Source of the DNA: Phoronis australis
Lineage: Eukaryota > Phoronida > Phoronidae
Reading direction: 5' to 3'
Assembly: GCA_002633005.1 (NCBI GenBank)
Contig: NMRA01000099.1
Location: 622,114-686,113 of the forward strand
DNA length: 64,000 bases
This document shows positions 12,620-26,107 of this stretch, in pieces. The notes under the pieces are model-generated. The model had not been told where the DNA came from and did no database searches. It saw only the letters and a program-made list of their open reading frames with translations. Both the position numbers and the translations under genes were made by a program. The number at the start of each line of letters is the position of its first letter. Within the stretch, counting starts at the first letter, position 1.

Positions 12620-13394
12620 ATGTGTTGTGTGGAATTGATGCATGAATGTTCATCACTTCTTTCATTAGAACTAATCGTGTCAAAAATAATGTCAGTGTAT
12701 AGTATTTGTGTAGAGGTACAAAAGCCAAAGTTCGACAAGTATCTTCTTGAATCTTTGATCAAACGTTCACATGTTACCATTGCTCAGTTATTCCAGCCTG
12801 TTTCACATATTCGTAAGATTGTCAGTCTTGCATATGGAAGACTATATTCATTTCGGGGCTTTAAAAGAACAGTTTGTTGTTGCCCAAGACCAGGCTCTAC
12901 AGGTTGGCCTGATACAGTGTGTCATTGTATTGGCCAAGAATGAATGCCATGTCCTTGCTAACCTAGAAATCACTTCTCATCTGAGCAAGGAATGAGTTGA
13001 GGCCAATTTTAGGGCAGTAAGTGGTCTGTGTGAAATGTTTGCTTCTTGGACGAAACGCATGTTTGTAGCTGCTTTAAAGTCGCCTATTCAAAAATGCATG
13101 TGTACATACATCCACACAGTTTGTATAGCAATGTTAATGAATAGCAAGATGTATTACCAATGATTACGAGTCCCCTGTGCTTGGCTCATAACTTTTCAGT
13201 ATTTACTTTAAGTTCTGTATATAAATTTTTGTTACTATTGTTGACGACAATCTCATATTGCTAACTTTTAGTGTTTTGAGAATATTTTTTTCTTATTTTG
13301 AATTCAGTTGTTGGGTTTGGGTTATCTTTGCCGCTAAATATTCTCTGGAGTGTTATCAGAACAAAAAGCAACAACCAAGTGGGTTTACTTCAAG
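12620..13394 (+). other. 3' UTR and downstream flank of the transporter, with an old SINE-like repeat
   Basis: Follows the TGA at 12617-12619. There is no convincing coding sequence. About 12856-13030 resembles 49096-49275 and 49765-49925, an ancient interspersed repeat around a GAACAGacAGTTTaTTaTTG core. No clear polyadenylation site could be fixed. The duplicated block begins at 13395. Confidence 0.4.
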
Positions 13395-13610
13395 AACCCC
13401 CTTCTTGCAACTGTCAATAGCCATACAGAGTCTTTAAAACATTGATAGTGGTATGGAATCTTTTTTTTGGTGGATCAAATTAACTTTTCTTCTTTATATA
13501 ATCACACAGGTACCCTATAGATTGAGTGTGGTTTCTCAAGTTGTCTCTGTAGTTGGAATTTGGTGGTGATTTTACCATGACCCTATTGTTGTATGTAGCT
13601 TTGCTACTAA

Positions 13611-14104
13611 AGGTTATGTAGGACCCTATTGACTTGTCCATGTATATAGCCAAATGTCTACAAAACGATAGATTTTAATTGAGTAAAAGTATATATTATT
13701 TTCTGAAAATAGAAAGCATGTAGAATGAATGTACTATTATTTGGATCACATAACTATGTCTTTTTCGAAAAATTTGGTGAAAACGAAAGATACAACCATA
13801 ACAAAACAACGGTATCAATAACAAGATCAAATTTCGCTCGATAGAAATTTCAAAAATGTTGTTACAGTTTTCTGAATTATTTTGTTTTCGTTCGATGCAA
13901 CTTTTTGATTTTTTTCATAAAAATCAAGAATCCTTTTTTGATACCCCTCAAGTAAAAGTGGAAACAATTCTTAAAGTGTTTTAGAACAGTGTATAAAGCA
14001 AGATTGTATCTTAAAGTTCCACATGAACCCGATCAGCCATTTCTGAAGTATGATGTTCCGAAGTTTGCCAAATTTGGCCATTTTTCTAAGGTCCTACATA
14101 ACCT
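13611..14104. mobile_element. 494-bp Harbinger-like MITE (AGGTTATGTAGGACC ends)
   Basis: AGGTTATGTAGGACC at the left end and GGTCCTACATAACCT at the right are exact complements. TAA flanks both sides (13608-13610, 14105-14107), the 3-bp duplication typical of PIF/Harbinger elements. Noncoding interior. The same element recurs at 27909-28402 through the block duplication, and a diverged relative in the opposite direction lies at about 48368-48715. Confidence 0.8.
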
Positions 14105-16295
14105 TAAACTACAGAACTGAGAGAATGTAGCAGCAACTCCATCTAGTGTTAAGGATCGCAACCAATGTTTTTGTCTTGCTGACAAGCAGATTGCTTTTGA
14201 CAATTAGTGTTGTGACTTAAGCAGGTCAACTTCCAGACCTTAGGCCTAGGTAAAAACTTATATCTAATTTTCTTTTAAACGCAGAAATTACTTCCAACAT
14301 TTGTGAGGAAAATTTATAACATTGAGTTGTCTGCTTTATCATCCAAAATTTCCAAGAATGTGTGTTCCATGGCTTTATGACGACAATCTTTTTAAGTGTA
14401 TGTAACCAGTGCTCACAGGGTTAGTATAAAACTAACTTAAAATGCTTATTTGAAATGTCTTTCTAAAAGGAAATATAAATAATAAAATTATTTTGTGTTC
14501 AATAATAAATGCTTATTTAATTACAGTTTAGTTACATTCGCTGTGCAAATTGGTGTTTGCATCAAAGAAAATCAGATCGCAGTTGATCACTTATCGTTGG
14601 AGAAAATTTTCATTGTTTAACCAGAAGGCACCAATGCGAATTTAAGTTGAAATTATTTTACACCAAACTTGATGCAAGGGTTACATGTTCTAAAGGTCAG
14701 TTGGAAGCTATTGAACAGAAAGAAATTGATCAAAGCTGAATAGTATTTTTAGAATGCTTGTTTATCAAATTGTTACCAAAATTGGGCAGTCTCTGTCAAT
14801 CCAAAACAGCCAGCTTGTGCTGGTTTTTATCCAGTATTTGTGAAAAGCAACCTGACTTCTGATTTAAAACAACGTTTTTTCAAAAGCACAAAATTATTTC
14901 TCCAACCAAACAAAAACCGACCGCAGCAACCAACAGATCAATCTCAAAGAAATGTCCTCATTCCTTAGATGTGATAAGACCTGTAATCTTTCCAACAAGC
15001 TTTCAAATGGTTGACAATCGAAAACGGAGAAACTTGTCTGATATTAAATGTGAAATAGACTGCCAACCTATTTAGTTGTACCACTTGATCTTGAAGAATG
15101 AATTATCAGACATTAGTTTACATCAACAATGTCAACCAATTTCTCAAAATAAAAATGGACAGAAATGGGTAGTCTTAACAACGCGACTATGCAATTTAGG
15201 ACAATCACAACCTAAACATTAAAGTGCTTAAAATCCCCAATTTCACCAATACCAGTCGATAACTGTGAAGTTGAAACACCCACAAACATGAACCAACACG
15301 TTAATTAGACAATCTCAAGTTACGAGCATTATCAATTGGTCAATATATCATACCTAAAATCGGTACAACCAATCACAGCACGTCATCCTACATTGCGTTT
15401 TCCCTTGGTTTATGGTATAATAATGGTGTTGCGTTTGGTAACTGTGACAACTCAGTACTTAACCACACTGTGGCTCTTCACTTTCCCGTGGTATAATCAG
15501 AGAAGCGCAGACACGAAACAAGTATGTACAAGAAACTACATGTTGATGGACATGGCATAATGGCGGTGGGTATGTTCATACGTCACATTCGTGTCCGTGG
15601 AGCTAAGAAACTTTCAATTGAACTCGCTTTTTTCAATTTTCTTGTTTTCAGAATATTGAATTCATGATTGTGATATGCAATGATATAAAGGAATGTTTAA
15701 TGATGGTGACAATGTAGTCACTTGTCAAAACAAGGTAAAGGGTGGTTTTAAGCACTTTAAAAACTAGGACTTGTAAGTCTGAATTTCCCTGATGTGAACC
15801 CCGTGGCTTGTTTACAGTACCTTAAGTGTTCAAATACCTTTAATACGCCACATAACATTCAATGACGGCAGCTAACAACTGAAACTCAAAAGGAAAAAGC
15901 AGCCAACTGAAAGAAAACTAGCACCCCCATTTCAACAATGAACTCTACCAGCACAGGAGAAAAACAACAATAGGATATTATGTATTATTTTTCGTGCTCC
16001 CCAATCTAACTTATCAAGTTTAAATGTCATTGCTAACTCCTTGTTAAAGAGCGTCTCAGCTACTAGTCCATCGCGAGGACACGACACGTCAGATGAAGTC
16101 AGGGATCAAATGCATGACCTTCCGTATAGATCCCACCAGGCCCGCTACTGAGCCACACAGCCATTGTTGTCTAAAATGAAACCGATCACTAGACGAACTT
16201 CAACAGGCTTCCTGATAATTGCCAGCACTTGTACGTTCAACGAGAACAGTAGGATTCGGCGATTTCCAAAATAAACTTGCACCAAAGGGTTTCAC

Positions 16296-19200
16296 TCAAT
16301 GAAAGACGTAGATTAACAACAAAATCGTACAAGTCCCAATAACTGATCCCAAAATGATAGCGTCCCTTCGCTTCCGAATGTTAACCCGCTGTATTAAGCT
16401 GTTTATAGCTGGATAGCGATCTGTGGGTAGCTGGTAAAGGAACATATCACTGAACACCGTCATCAAACTTTTACATAGGACATAGAACATGTCACATCAG
16501 ACATTAAGTTTTGTTGGTTTGTCAGCTAGTGAAAATTAAAGTTAAATACCAAAAAAAATTCACAAAAGAATTCTACTTTATCAGCTGTGGTGCCCATTCA
16601 TTGAAAAGCAAAGTGGCCAATCAATAAATCAGGTTAAATGATACCGAAAACATTATTTAGGTGTGCGAAAGGTACATTTTTGGTTATTTAAGCTGCAATG
16701 AAGCTGCCAGCAAACAAAAACCATCTTTTAATTAAAGGTACTTGCAAAAACAAAACTGGTCCTTACTCAGTTTAAAAGTGAGCTCAGAGCTAAGAAAGAT
16801 CCAACAATTCATTGAATGTGGCCATGCTTGGCACATAAAATGACTATACTGGGTAAAGCCATCTTATTGTGCATCACCTCCAACAATAATGGACTGTCAG
16901 TTCTTCTCAAGCACAGAAATCACTTTTAACCAGATTATGGACATTTTGGGACTAGTTTTCTAATGGTAAATGGCATAAAGCATATAGCTCTTTATAGTAA
17001 CAGAAAACTTACCCAAAGCAATTAATCAATGCACTGATAACAAACAGCTACTAAGAACTTTCATCAATAATAACTGATCAAATAGCCAGGTCAGTGTTTT
17101 TACATTCAATTCCATTACAAAGGATACTGCCAATATTCTGTATTTTTTGTGATATTGAGTTGAAGGTCCCCCTCTGGCTCAGTAAATTTTCTTTTGTGGC
17201 CATGGCAACACTGGAAAATAAAACAATTGCCATGAAAACAGACTATACCAGGCTACCTGAATGACACAGCCATCGCACTCATTATATAGTTCTTTCACTT
17301 ATCAACAAAACACATGGAACCTATAAACGGACTTCACACACTCAAAACACGGCTCAGTAACCGCTAAACAGAGTGCCGGACTAACAAAGAACAGTTTACA
17401 CACCCAAAGAATATCGTGCCTGGACTTACAAATACGGCTCACTGACACTGTGTCCTTGTTAGGCGGTCAATGATGGGTGTTTGTGAGTCTGGGCATGAGA
17501 TTTTTGGGTACATAAGCCATGTTTTGTAAGTACAGCACCGAGTCTTGTGGTTCGTTTGTCACGATAGCGAGTTGGTCTACTGAGTTTATAGATTGAACTA
17601 TGCTGCATGGCGCAGAAGTTGTGTGTTCATTGAAGCCTGTATGCACAACCTAATCAGGCTAAATTAACTTAACATAGTTTGAAGTCTTGTACAAACTGAT
17701 GAATTTAAAGTCACTTAACAGTAAATCAACCTTAACATGAAAATCGCGAAAAAGGCCGAGCAACTAGACAACTATACTGGTCACAAAATTGTCCTCTCTA
17801 TGACACCAATTTATTTCTGCTATTAAAAGGAATTCAGAGATCGCATATGGCTGACATGAAGCAGTCCAGTGTTGGGATGGTTTGCCAACATCGTCACAAC
17901 TGAAAGCTATGACAAATTTCTTTCTCATGACTCGTCTGATTGACTAACCAGATTTATGACAAGCATTCCAGATAGTAACACAAAGACATGGGTGAATGTT
18001 ATACCGTATCCGCTTGGGTTTGTAATTGGGAGATCCAAAAAACGGGAATTTTAAAGATGAATGCATTAACAAAATTTGTATGCTGTCAGTGTAAACCCTC
18101 TCATTGATGTTCCTCAGATGGTAATACCTATGGTATTTTCCGACATGATCGCTCGGATCAGCCCATTTGTTAAACGAGGCCAATGTAACAACTCATTTTC
18201 CTACCTCCAAGACAAAGGAAATTTCAGTCCTGGACTAGCATATCGGGGAGATAGCACAGCAAGACTGCTTTAACAGTGTCAACTTAAAAAGTGCTGAATA
18301 AAACATCCCCAAAATATATCGTAACAAGTTTGACTTTTGAAAACGGGTTCATTTTTAAAACTAAGTTATGGGTGACGGCTCTTATTCCTTTTGCAAACAA
18401 TCAAAAGAGACTTTGAAACACTTATTTTGAGACTGTGAAATAGTATACGCATTTTGGACAAGACTTAATGATGAAGTTTTTAAACAAACTCAGTTCCGCA
18501 CGAGTTAGGAAATTCCCCAGTGACAATGTAATCATTGGCATTTCTGATGCAGGAAACCTTAAAAATTATTCTATTATTGGGTAAATGGTTAATTTATATT
18601 TAGAGTCAAAAGTTGAGATCAAAAGGAATACCGCTAAGTGGACTTTTTCACCTCATGAAACAATCTTACCTGTCGAGCGTCCATAGGCTCGTATTACACA
18701 TCCAGGTATAATCCAATGTATTTCTAAAATATTTGTGCTTAAGCCCATGGCTTTCTAACTAAAACTTTTAGGTAAGCTTACGGGTTTTTAAACATCCGTG
18801 TACTAGCGCATTGAATATCTTTTGAATGTGAGTGTGAAATACCTAGAGTGGCGAGGGTTTATCAAGAAAAGAGGATGATATAAAGTCGACTGTAATCTAC
18901 GAGGTGGTGAGCTTGTACTGATGCAGGTCGGCAACAAAATTTGAGGATGGGCTTATACCTTTAAGTGGGGAATGGGGTTATACCCGGGATTGGGTGGATA
19001 CGGTGTAAATCACTCATTTATGAAGTAGTGCTACATTAATTAGTTCAGATTTATCATTTTGCTGTGAAATCCCAGTTTTCAACGAGGGGTCACGAAAGCT
19101 CAGAAGACTGAAGCAGCTGAATGATTATGAAAATCTCTCAACACAAAACATTGGACAAGTGACACATTCACTATCTAAAAGTTTTACAACAGTGAGCCGT

Positions 19201-22200
19201 ATGCATATGCTGAAGAATTGTACGTTCACTGAACTATACAGTAATTGTTACCTTATCTGATCATCAACCAATCTTTCAGAACTGTAAAAGAAAAAAAGAT
19301 AAAACATCCTGTGTCACCAAAACAAACGGAACGCATTTGGTTAATATGACATTTGCAAACTCAAGGTAGTTTTTCTCAGTAACTAATTTAAGACTTTTGA
19401 TTGTCTGTGTTTCAATATCAATAACTGTGACTGCCAATTGGTTCTATGTAGAACCGAGTTTCTCAATAATTTATGAGAAACAGAAGTTGGAAGCACCTTG
19501 ACAGAGTCCATGCGATTCAGTTTAGACAAAAATCGTTTTATACCCATGGAGGCACAGAACAAAGTCACATTTTCTGATAAATAAAATTTGCTACCCAACA
19601 TAGGCAGACTTCTGCTGCTGTATGGTTTCTAAAAAATACTTACAATTTGTCGAGTAGCGTGAAACGTACAAGCACTATCTCAGTCACTCAACTACAGTAA
19701 AATATTCGCAGACATTATGATGTGCCCTTGACTGCCATGGCCAATCAGACATAACTGCGACACATTGTGTATAAAATTCTTGTCACAAAATTCGTGCGCC
19801 TTCCAAGTACTTTTTTGACAAAATTCAAGGACTTCTCAAGACCCTACCAGACAAGTACGGTAACCTGAAAGTTGCGACTGGTCAGGTTAGTATGGTGAGG
19901 ATATGTTTGTTCATAACTTGCTCAAACCCCAATGATTGAGAAAAGAATTTCAATTTCCTGTGACAATCATATGGCAAAAACTTCAAAGGCTTTTCCAAAC
20001 CTTGGTTCAAATTTAAATACTCTTCAAGCTATGTGCCAACCATGTACGAGACGTCAACTCTAGACTCAAATAACTTTAAATATTTTTCACAGTTGTAATG
20101 AACCAGAAGTAAGAATAGCGATATGGGACCCGTTCCAAGAAAGCTCACTTAATAGCTAAGACAAATCTTAAATTTCATTAAAGTTTAAGATAAAAATTAA
20201 ATTTGTCTCAAGTTCATTTCAAGAAAGAGATCTTAAGTTTGACTTAAGTTTTGTCTTAATTTTGCATGTGCGGCACACCACAGGAGGCTGAGGGGGCTAT
20301 AGCCCCCACTTTTTTCAATGCTACACTACCCATGGGCTATAGGCAGTACACCACAGGGAGGCTGGGGGGCTATAGCCCCCACTTTTTCAGCGCTGCGCCA
20401 CCCATGTTTTGACTATCTTACCTAACGTGTAAATTTCAAAGTTTGGAAGTTGAGACAAATCTTAGACTTAAGTCAAAAATGAGCTTAAGTCAGTTTCTTG
20501 GAACGGGCCCAAGGCCAACAACTCACTTTCGAATGTGTTCATGCTCTTTCAAATACAAGTCCGCTCTTCTGTTCAACCCCGATGAATTTTTGTATGCACT
20601 GAAAATAAATATGCATTACAGCCAAATTGTAGTAAACAAAAAACAAAAGTACAACCACGTGGAAACCCATGAAATTCAACCATTCACCAAAAGCAGCAAA
20701 AACAAATCATACAATTCAGAAATAACACTTGTCCAGTGACTACAGATAAAAATGCGTTTGATGGTACTTGAAACACAGTCCAGATGTTTCACGTTGCATA
20801 CTCAAAATAGATAAAACGCTGCAAGAACCATGCAAATAAATGAAAATGCTGGAACAGCTACTGACAGTGTTTCTGACTTGTGGTAACGGAGTGTCACTTT
20901 TAACAAATTGTGCCAGCAAACCAAGCTACTGACTCTATGTCTCTTCGCACAGATCCCAGTAAGTCTTCCCTCTCTCGACATGCTGTGATATTTGTCTTTG
21001 TCTTTTGGAACTCGTGTGAGTAGTCCTGCAAAATGTCTCGGTGTCTCTGCAGCGTGTGCATCAATGCAGAGCTTTGTCCGTTCAAACCCACATTGTTCGA
21101 GTAGTCTGCCATTTCATCGTTCACTTGAGTTAGCTGAAGTATGATATACGGTATGGTTAGATGATGTCAAAATATTTGAACACCTCCTTCATCAGTAATA
21201 CCAAGCTCACCACTTTCATACATCAGTTGGAGATCTCTGAACAAATCCCATCATGAGCATGTGGTGCCATCTATAGACAACAACTGGTGCTCTATCATTA
21301 TTAATTTTATGATTAAACTCGCAATTGTGAAAATGTAACATACGTTACTAAGAAATGGTAATAATCACTTACACCAGGTACCGCACTTTGAGAACCAGTT
21401 TCCTCCAATGAATAAGAGGCATAAAACTGGTTATCAAGGTGCCCTGTAAGTGACTATTGCCAAGAAGCTTGATCATGATGCACAAGCACTACAATAAAAT
21501 TAAGAGGCTCATTTCATCCATTATCAATACAGCATTGAGGTCTCTACTCAAAAGAAAAAAACGTTTGGGTGTTAACATGGAGCAACTTGACAACAGAAAC
21601 ATTGGATGCCACGACGACGCGCTTTGAACGAGGATTTTCAAGGATAATAATGATTTATCTAGAAAACTTTCAATATATTTTCCATCAAAGATAAAGGTGC
21701 ACATAAATACCAGTGAATTAAAATACACAGTTCATTACATGACGATACTTGTACCAGCATTGCTATACATTCAGAACGTCTGATTTGAGTTTTAAGCTTG
21801 TAGCGTATAATTCTCGTGTGACCATTCACAGGTTCAGTATCTACCTTCGCTAACAGCTGTTCAATTTCCAGTGTCATGGTTTCAAACATGTGTTCACTGT
21901 TGGATTTATTGAGAAGCGGAGACGTGTCACTGAAAAAAACAAATGCAGTCTTCTCAAACAATCATTTGATACAGATCTATAAAAACGAATGAGTAGGTGA
22001 AATCTGGCAAGGCTTCTGCCTAACTGAGACACAACATTGTAATGAAAATTTTCACAACAAAAATTAGTGTTGTCGGTTGCAAAATTACGTTGTGTATAAA
22101 TATGCCCAGTGTGGGTGGCCGAGCAGCACTAATGTCATTATTTATGCGACCTGCGAATAGGCTTTCATGTACATACTCATAATAGAAATAATCAGTTCAA

Positions 22201-22513
22201 GAAACAAACTTTCACAAAAATTCATATTTCTATACATTGTAGGCATCTCTTGCAAACATGAGGCAGGCGGTGAGAAAAGGGCTAGAATAAGGCTAATGTA
22301 ACTCTTACTGAAAAGTTGAAACATCAAAACAATAAATTAGAGTTATCCAAATGATAGGAATCACTGTACATATTTGAATATAGCTACTGTAGATGTTAAC
22401 TCACGTGGATGGACCATAGTCCCTCTGACTACTGTAGTTTGTGCCAAGTTTACTGAAGGAGACCAGCTTCAGATCTATTTCATTCTCAAGTTGCCTGGCT
22501 CTTTTGCGTAGCT
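16296..22513 (-). CDS. GOSR1: Golgi SNAP receptor complex member 1 (GS28), exons 2 to last, copy A
   Basis: Qb-SNARE of the cis/medial Golgi, used in ER-to-Golgi and intra-Golgi fusion. Minus-strand exons in transcript order: 22513-22405, 21929-21845, 21133-20934, 20598-20527, 19281-19252, 17210-17119, 16420-16296. Phases agree throughout, giving about 236 aa after exon 1 (the human protein has 250). Visible: LRKRARQLENEIDLKLVSFSK at the N-terminus, MFETMTLEIEQLLAK, then ALMHTLQRHRDILQDY and SHEFQKTK in exon 4, LYLKEHEHIRN, VAMATKENLLSQRG within the SNARE motif, and a C-terminal anchor INSLIQRVNIRKRRD followed by a hydrophobic IILGSVIGTCTILLLIYVFH and a stop. The exon 4 donor must be gtcagt (20933-20928), not the nearby gtagct, to keep frame. 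The acceptor of exon 2 is a tandem AG-AG. Exon 1 is unproven (see 26390-26422). Confidence 0.95.
20125..20510. mobile_element. Inverted-repeat element ending 16 bp from a GOSR1 splice donor
   Basis: Ends GGGACCCGTTCCAAGAAAG and its near-complement CTTGGAACGGGCCC-type terminus, with subterminal CTTAAGTC repeats on both sides. Inside, about 20268-20408, is a tandem pair of an 85-bp unit containing CTATAGCCCCCACTTTTT, apparently a second insertion. On the minus strand the element starts just downstream of the exon 5 donor at 20526. Its counterpart in copy B is 31596-31943, so it predates the split of the two copies. Confidence 0.55.
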
Positions 22514-22772
22514 CTAGAAAAATAATAACACGATCAAGATTACAATAAAATCTCACAATCTAATACATAATACAACAGACAATGCAACAGAATAGAGCAT
22601 AAGTGAAGGATCACCAAAAAGTGGTAGCCACTAACACTCCCCCATATGCTTCGAAAGCTTTTTAGTAAAGGAATAGTTCCGACAAACGCAGTAAGGACAC
22701 GCCCATCATAGTTACTGTTGCAGTGACACTTTGCAAGCAACAGATTCTCTACACAGTGTTTCATGATCATAT

Positions 22773-23009
22773 GGGGAGGCAGTGTGGCCTAGTGTGATAG
22801 GTGTCCCTTTTCTTTACTCGAGGTCGTGGGTTCAAGTCCCATTGAGTCACACCGCTAAACCCTTGAGTCAAGTTTCTAGCTCCTCTGCTCGGTTTTAACT
22901 ATATATTAATAAAGCATAAAAATGGTTCCAGGTGATCAGTACAATGTGCCCACATGGGCGGCCTGTTCATGTCTGGTACAACATGTATCAGACCGCCTGC
23001 AATTATTTT
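22773..23009 (+). mobile_element. tRNA-derived SINE with 14-bp target duplication, copy A
   Basis: The 237-bp unit starts GGGGAGGCAGTGTGGCC. It has a pol III A box TGGCCTAGTGTG (22785-22796) and B box GGTTCAAGTCC (22829-22839), followed by an unrelated body and a T-rich end. TTTCATGATCATAT flanks both sides (22759-22772 and 23010-23023), a perfect 14-bp target duplication showing insertion by retroposition. It lies upstream of GOSR1 exon 2, in intron 1 if the exon 1 candidate is right. The head does not fold as a full tRNA, so it is not a tRNA gene. Confidence 0.85.
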
Positions 23010-23120
23010 TTTCATGATCATATTTCACTGAAATTATTACCACATAGTGGTGCATTATCAAAATGTGTCCTGGAAATGCACACAAACTGTTGCGCACTGC
23101 AGTATCTTCATGATGCCAAG

Positions 23121-23610
23121 CAGGCCTTCATGCAGCGTACGTCCTGGGCGTCCAAATGGACGCCCCAGCACTAATATGGACGCCCTGGCAAGGACGCCCA
23201 ATGTATCATTTGGACGCCCACTATCAATAGGAACCTTTCAAGTTTGGACACACGCATTGTAATGATTACTAGGAAGCCTCTGAAGGCTCACAGTGGGGGC
23301 TCTTTTTCAAAGCAGGAAGAAATATACAATGTATATACAAAGTATATACAATGTTTCTATGCTCACACTTCCTTGATAGCATTGTAAAAGTCTTGGTCTA
23401 CACCAATTTTTTTATTAAAAATGCTCACTACAGAAGGCTGTTTTGTAACCTTAGATGAAAAACCTTGGTCTATGCATTTTTTGTAAAAAAATCTGTGTGT
23501 TTGGGGGGATTGCTGGGGATGGGGGGTTACGCGTCGGAATTATGGACGCCCTGGAATATTGGGAACCTCATTTTGGACACCCTATTTTCGAAATCCTGGA
23601 TGAAGGCCTG
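23121..23610. mobile_element. 490-bp non-autonomous hAT-like element, present only in copy A
   Basis: Termini CAGGCCTTCATgCAG and CTGgATGAAGGCCTG (14 of 15 complementary) begin CAG and end CTG, flanked by an 8-bp duplication ATGCCAAG (23113-23120, 23611-23618). Copy B has the uninterrupted site once, at 34545-34552. The interior is rich in GGACGCCC repeats in both orientations. No transposase coding. Confidence 0.92.
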
Positions 23611-26107
23611 ATGCCAAGTCTTTGAATTATTCCTAGATTACGTCAGCCCAGGTCAAGCTTCATTAACAGATGTACGATCGATTCAGATTCAAACATCACC
23701 TCTGCCTCCTAACCTGGTGGATGATGTCATTGCTGAACAGCAGACAATTCAGGATAACAGTATTTTGTTTAAAAGGGCAGTTACATGTGACTATTATGAC
23801 GATTAGTTAGTATACATCAAGAACATGAAACAGACATGATGACAGTCAACATGTGACTGGGCTCAATTTGGCTACCAGCAGGTCGCCATTGCTACTCCAG
23901 ACTTTGTTCTGTAACCTGGTAAAAATCTCAAGTTGGGCAATCTAGTAAAAATCCCAGGTTGCCACGAAGTTGCCACCCCACATCCAAGTATGCACTCAAA
24001 GTACTACACACTGGCCGAATATATCAGCCCCTAATTTTAAGAACCAGGCAATCACTGAATAACAGTTATTCAGTGGATAAAACTGGTTCTCAAAATCAGG
24101 GACCGTTATATCCGACCAGTGACATACTACAGAAAGTAAACAGATGGAAGTTGGAATGGTTCGGAAATACCGGAAGGGCACGTTCATGTTTGTCTGCCCC
24201 AGAAGGTGGGCCTACATACGAGATATTGGGCTCAAAAGGTGGAAATTGGTCATCAAAGCCCATGCGGGATGCTTCTAATTTTCTACTTGCGTAAAAACTT
24301 GCCAGGCTGAGCTGAATTCGGTAGCTTTTCACTTCACAGTTCAGGTATCAGGTTTATTTCAATTTTCAGCTCTTTTCAACAGGGTTTAACGACCTCACTT
24401 CCCGTTTGGCGACCTGAGAATTTCGCATTTGGCGAGTTGAATTAATACTAAGCGTTGAGCCGTGTGATGCGTTGTTACAACTTGTAATGCTGGCTGTTGC
24501 GCATGACTCGCGGAAGTCTCTCACAGAACTGAACTCAGATACAAGATTTGTGAGCATTAGTTCACGCCAAGTTAGGCAAGCATGTTTCCGGTTCCGACAA
24601 AAGAGAAAAAATAAATCTGATAAACGACACATTACTAATCAACAAATACAACAATATCTGTAGATGAAATAAAATATGAACAACTCATGAATACCTTCCC
24701 ACTGATTTCCCATATCGGCCATAACCAACGTCACACAACAATAACTGGTCCTCGAGAATCTTACTCACGGAGCATTGCAACCTATAACCAGATATTAATG
24801 TACCCGCAAAATACCAAATTGATTCAGATTTTCGTTTTTCTGACCTGGTTGTCCATGGTCTGTGATGAAATGCTATTTAACTTCGAAAAGGAATAATAAA
24901 CAGACCTTGTGATTATTTATGGTTTCAATATACAATTTCTTTTTACTAGACAGGGACAACCTCAATGAGCTATATATATATTTATTTGATTGGACAGCCA
25001 TCCTGCTCGCTGGCGCTGCGCGAAAATCATACCGAGTCGGGCAGCGCCACCGGGAAATATATCAGTGATAGGCCTACCGTTAATGAACGCGCGTAGTTCT
25101 GCTGCCCATTCCGAAATATTTTTTTTTTTTTGCTCAGTTCAGTTTTCCATCAGGCAGTCACGGGGACGTTTTGGTGTTTTCCAGTGGATTGACCAATGAG
25201 CACCAAGGTCCACTAACTAGCCGGTCCATAGCCTATCTAGACCTAGTTGCATGACTTCAAAGCGTTTAAGTCCAAACTGATTTTAATTAAAAGATCGATC
25301 GCTTCCAGTATTTTAAAGTACCGTGACGCGAATTCGGCATAAGCCCACAGATTCCGTCACAAAACTAACTTAAGGCCAGTAAGACCGATGAAATTACTTG
25401 TTTCGACATTGCTCATGCTAATACATTACTGTACTAAAAAATCGGCCCGAGAAAATTAGGCTGTACTGAAGACTCCATTCTAGTATACTCCATTTGGTAT
25501 AGTTTTATCATAGGATAGCTAATACACTCGGCATTGAAATATTAAAATATAAGCGACTCCACACTAAAACTATAGTCGGTAAACCGTCTGTTTAGAGCTG
25601 ACGGAATGACTGAATAGTAGGCTCAAACTCATCTCTTAATACGCCGAATACTTTCATGGCATGAAATAAAACAATGGCCTCAAAGATACGGTATTGCATG
25701 GGGATTTAGCGGTTCATAATCAGTCTGAAGTGCCGATGAGAGTATTTTGGGGATTGCTATAGGTCAGGATAGACTTATCTTGAAGTTAATAGGTAGGCCC
25801 TAAATGTCCCTGAAAATTTTAAAATAACAAAATCCTATGCAAAAGCGCCGAGTCTCGGCGTTGGATCAAGTACGTTCATGGAGGCATTTAGAATGTTCGG
25901 TTACCTATCCTGTAACGTCGTACCAAAAATGAAAAATATTTATCCAATGTGAGCGTGAGTGAAGCTCCGCTGTTCTTGAAATACAAAAAGGATTATTAAT
26001 AGCCTGACATGCTATTTTATAAATTACTTTGGTAAATGTGCTCATATTATATCGTTATAAGGCTCACTAATGAAACTTGAATAAACATTTTTCCTGATAA
26101 TCCAATT

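Noticed and set aside
18004-19011. Possible transposon with TACCGTATCC-type ends
   Set aside because: The right end also occurs in copy B (about 30457) without the left end, and the left end lies inside the copy A-only segment, so the two are not ends of one element.
22773-22855. Possible tRNA gene (A and B boxes present)
   Set aside because: No closed acceptor stem or proper anticodon arm; the unit continues into a SINE body and is flanked by a 14-bp target duplication.
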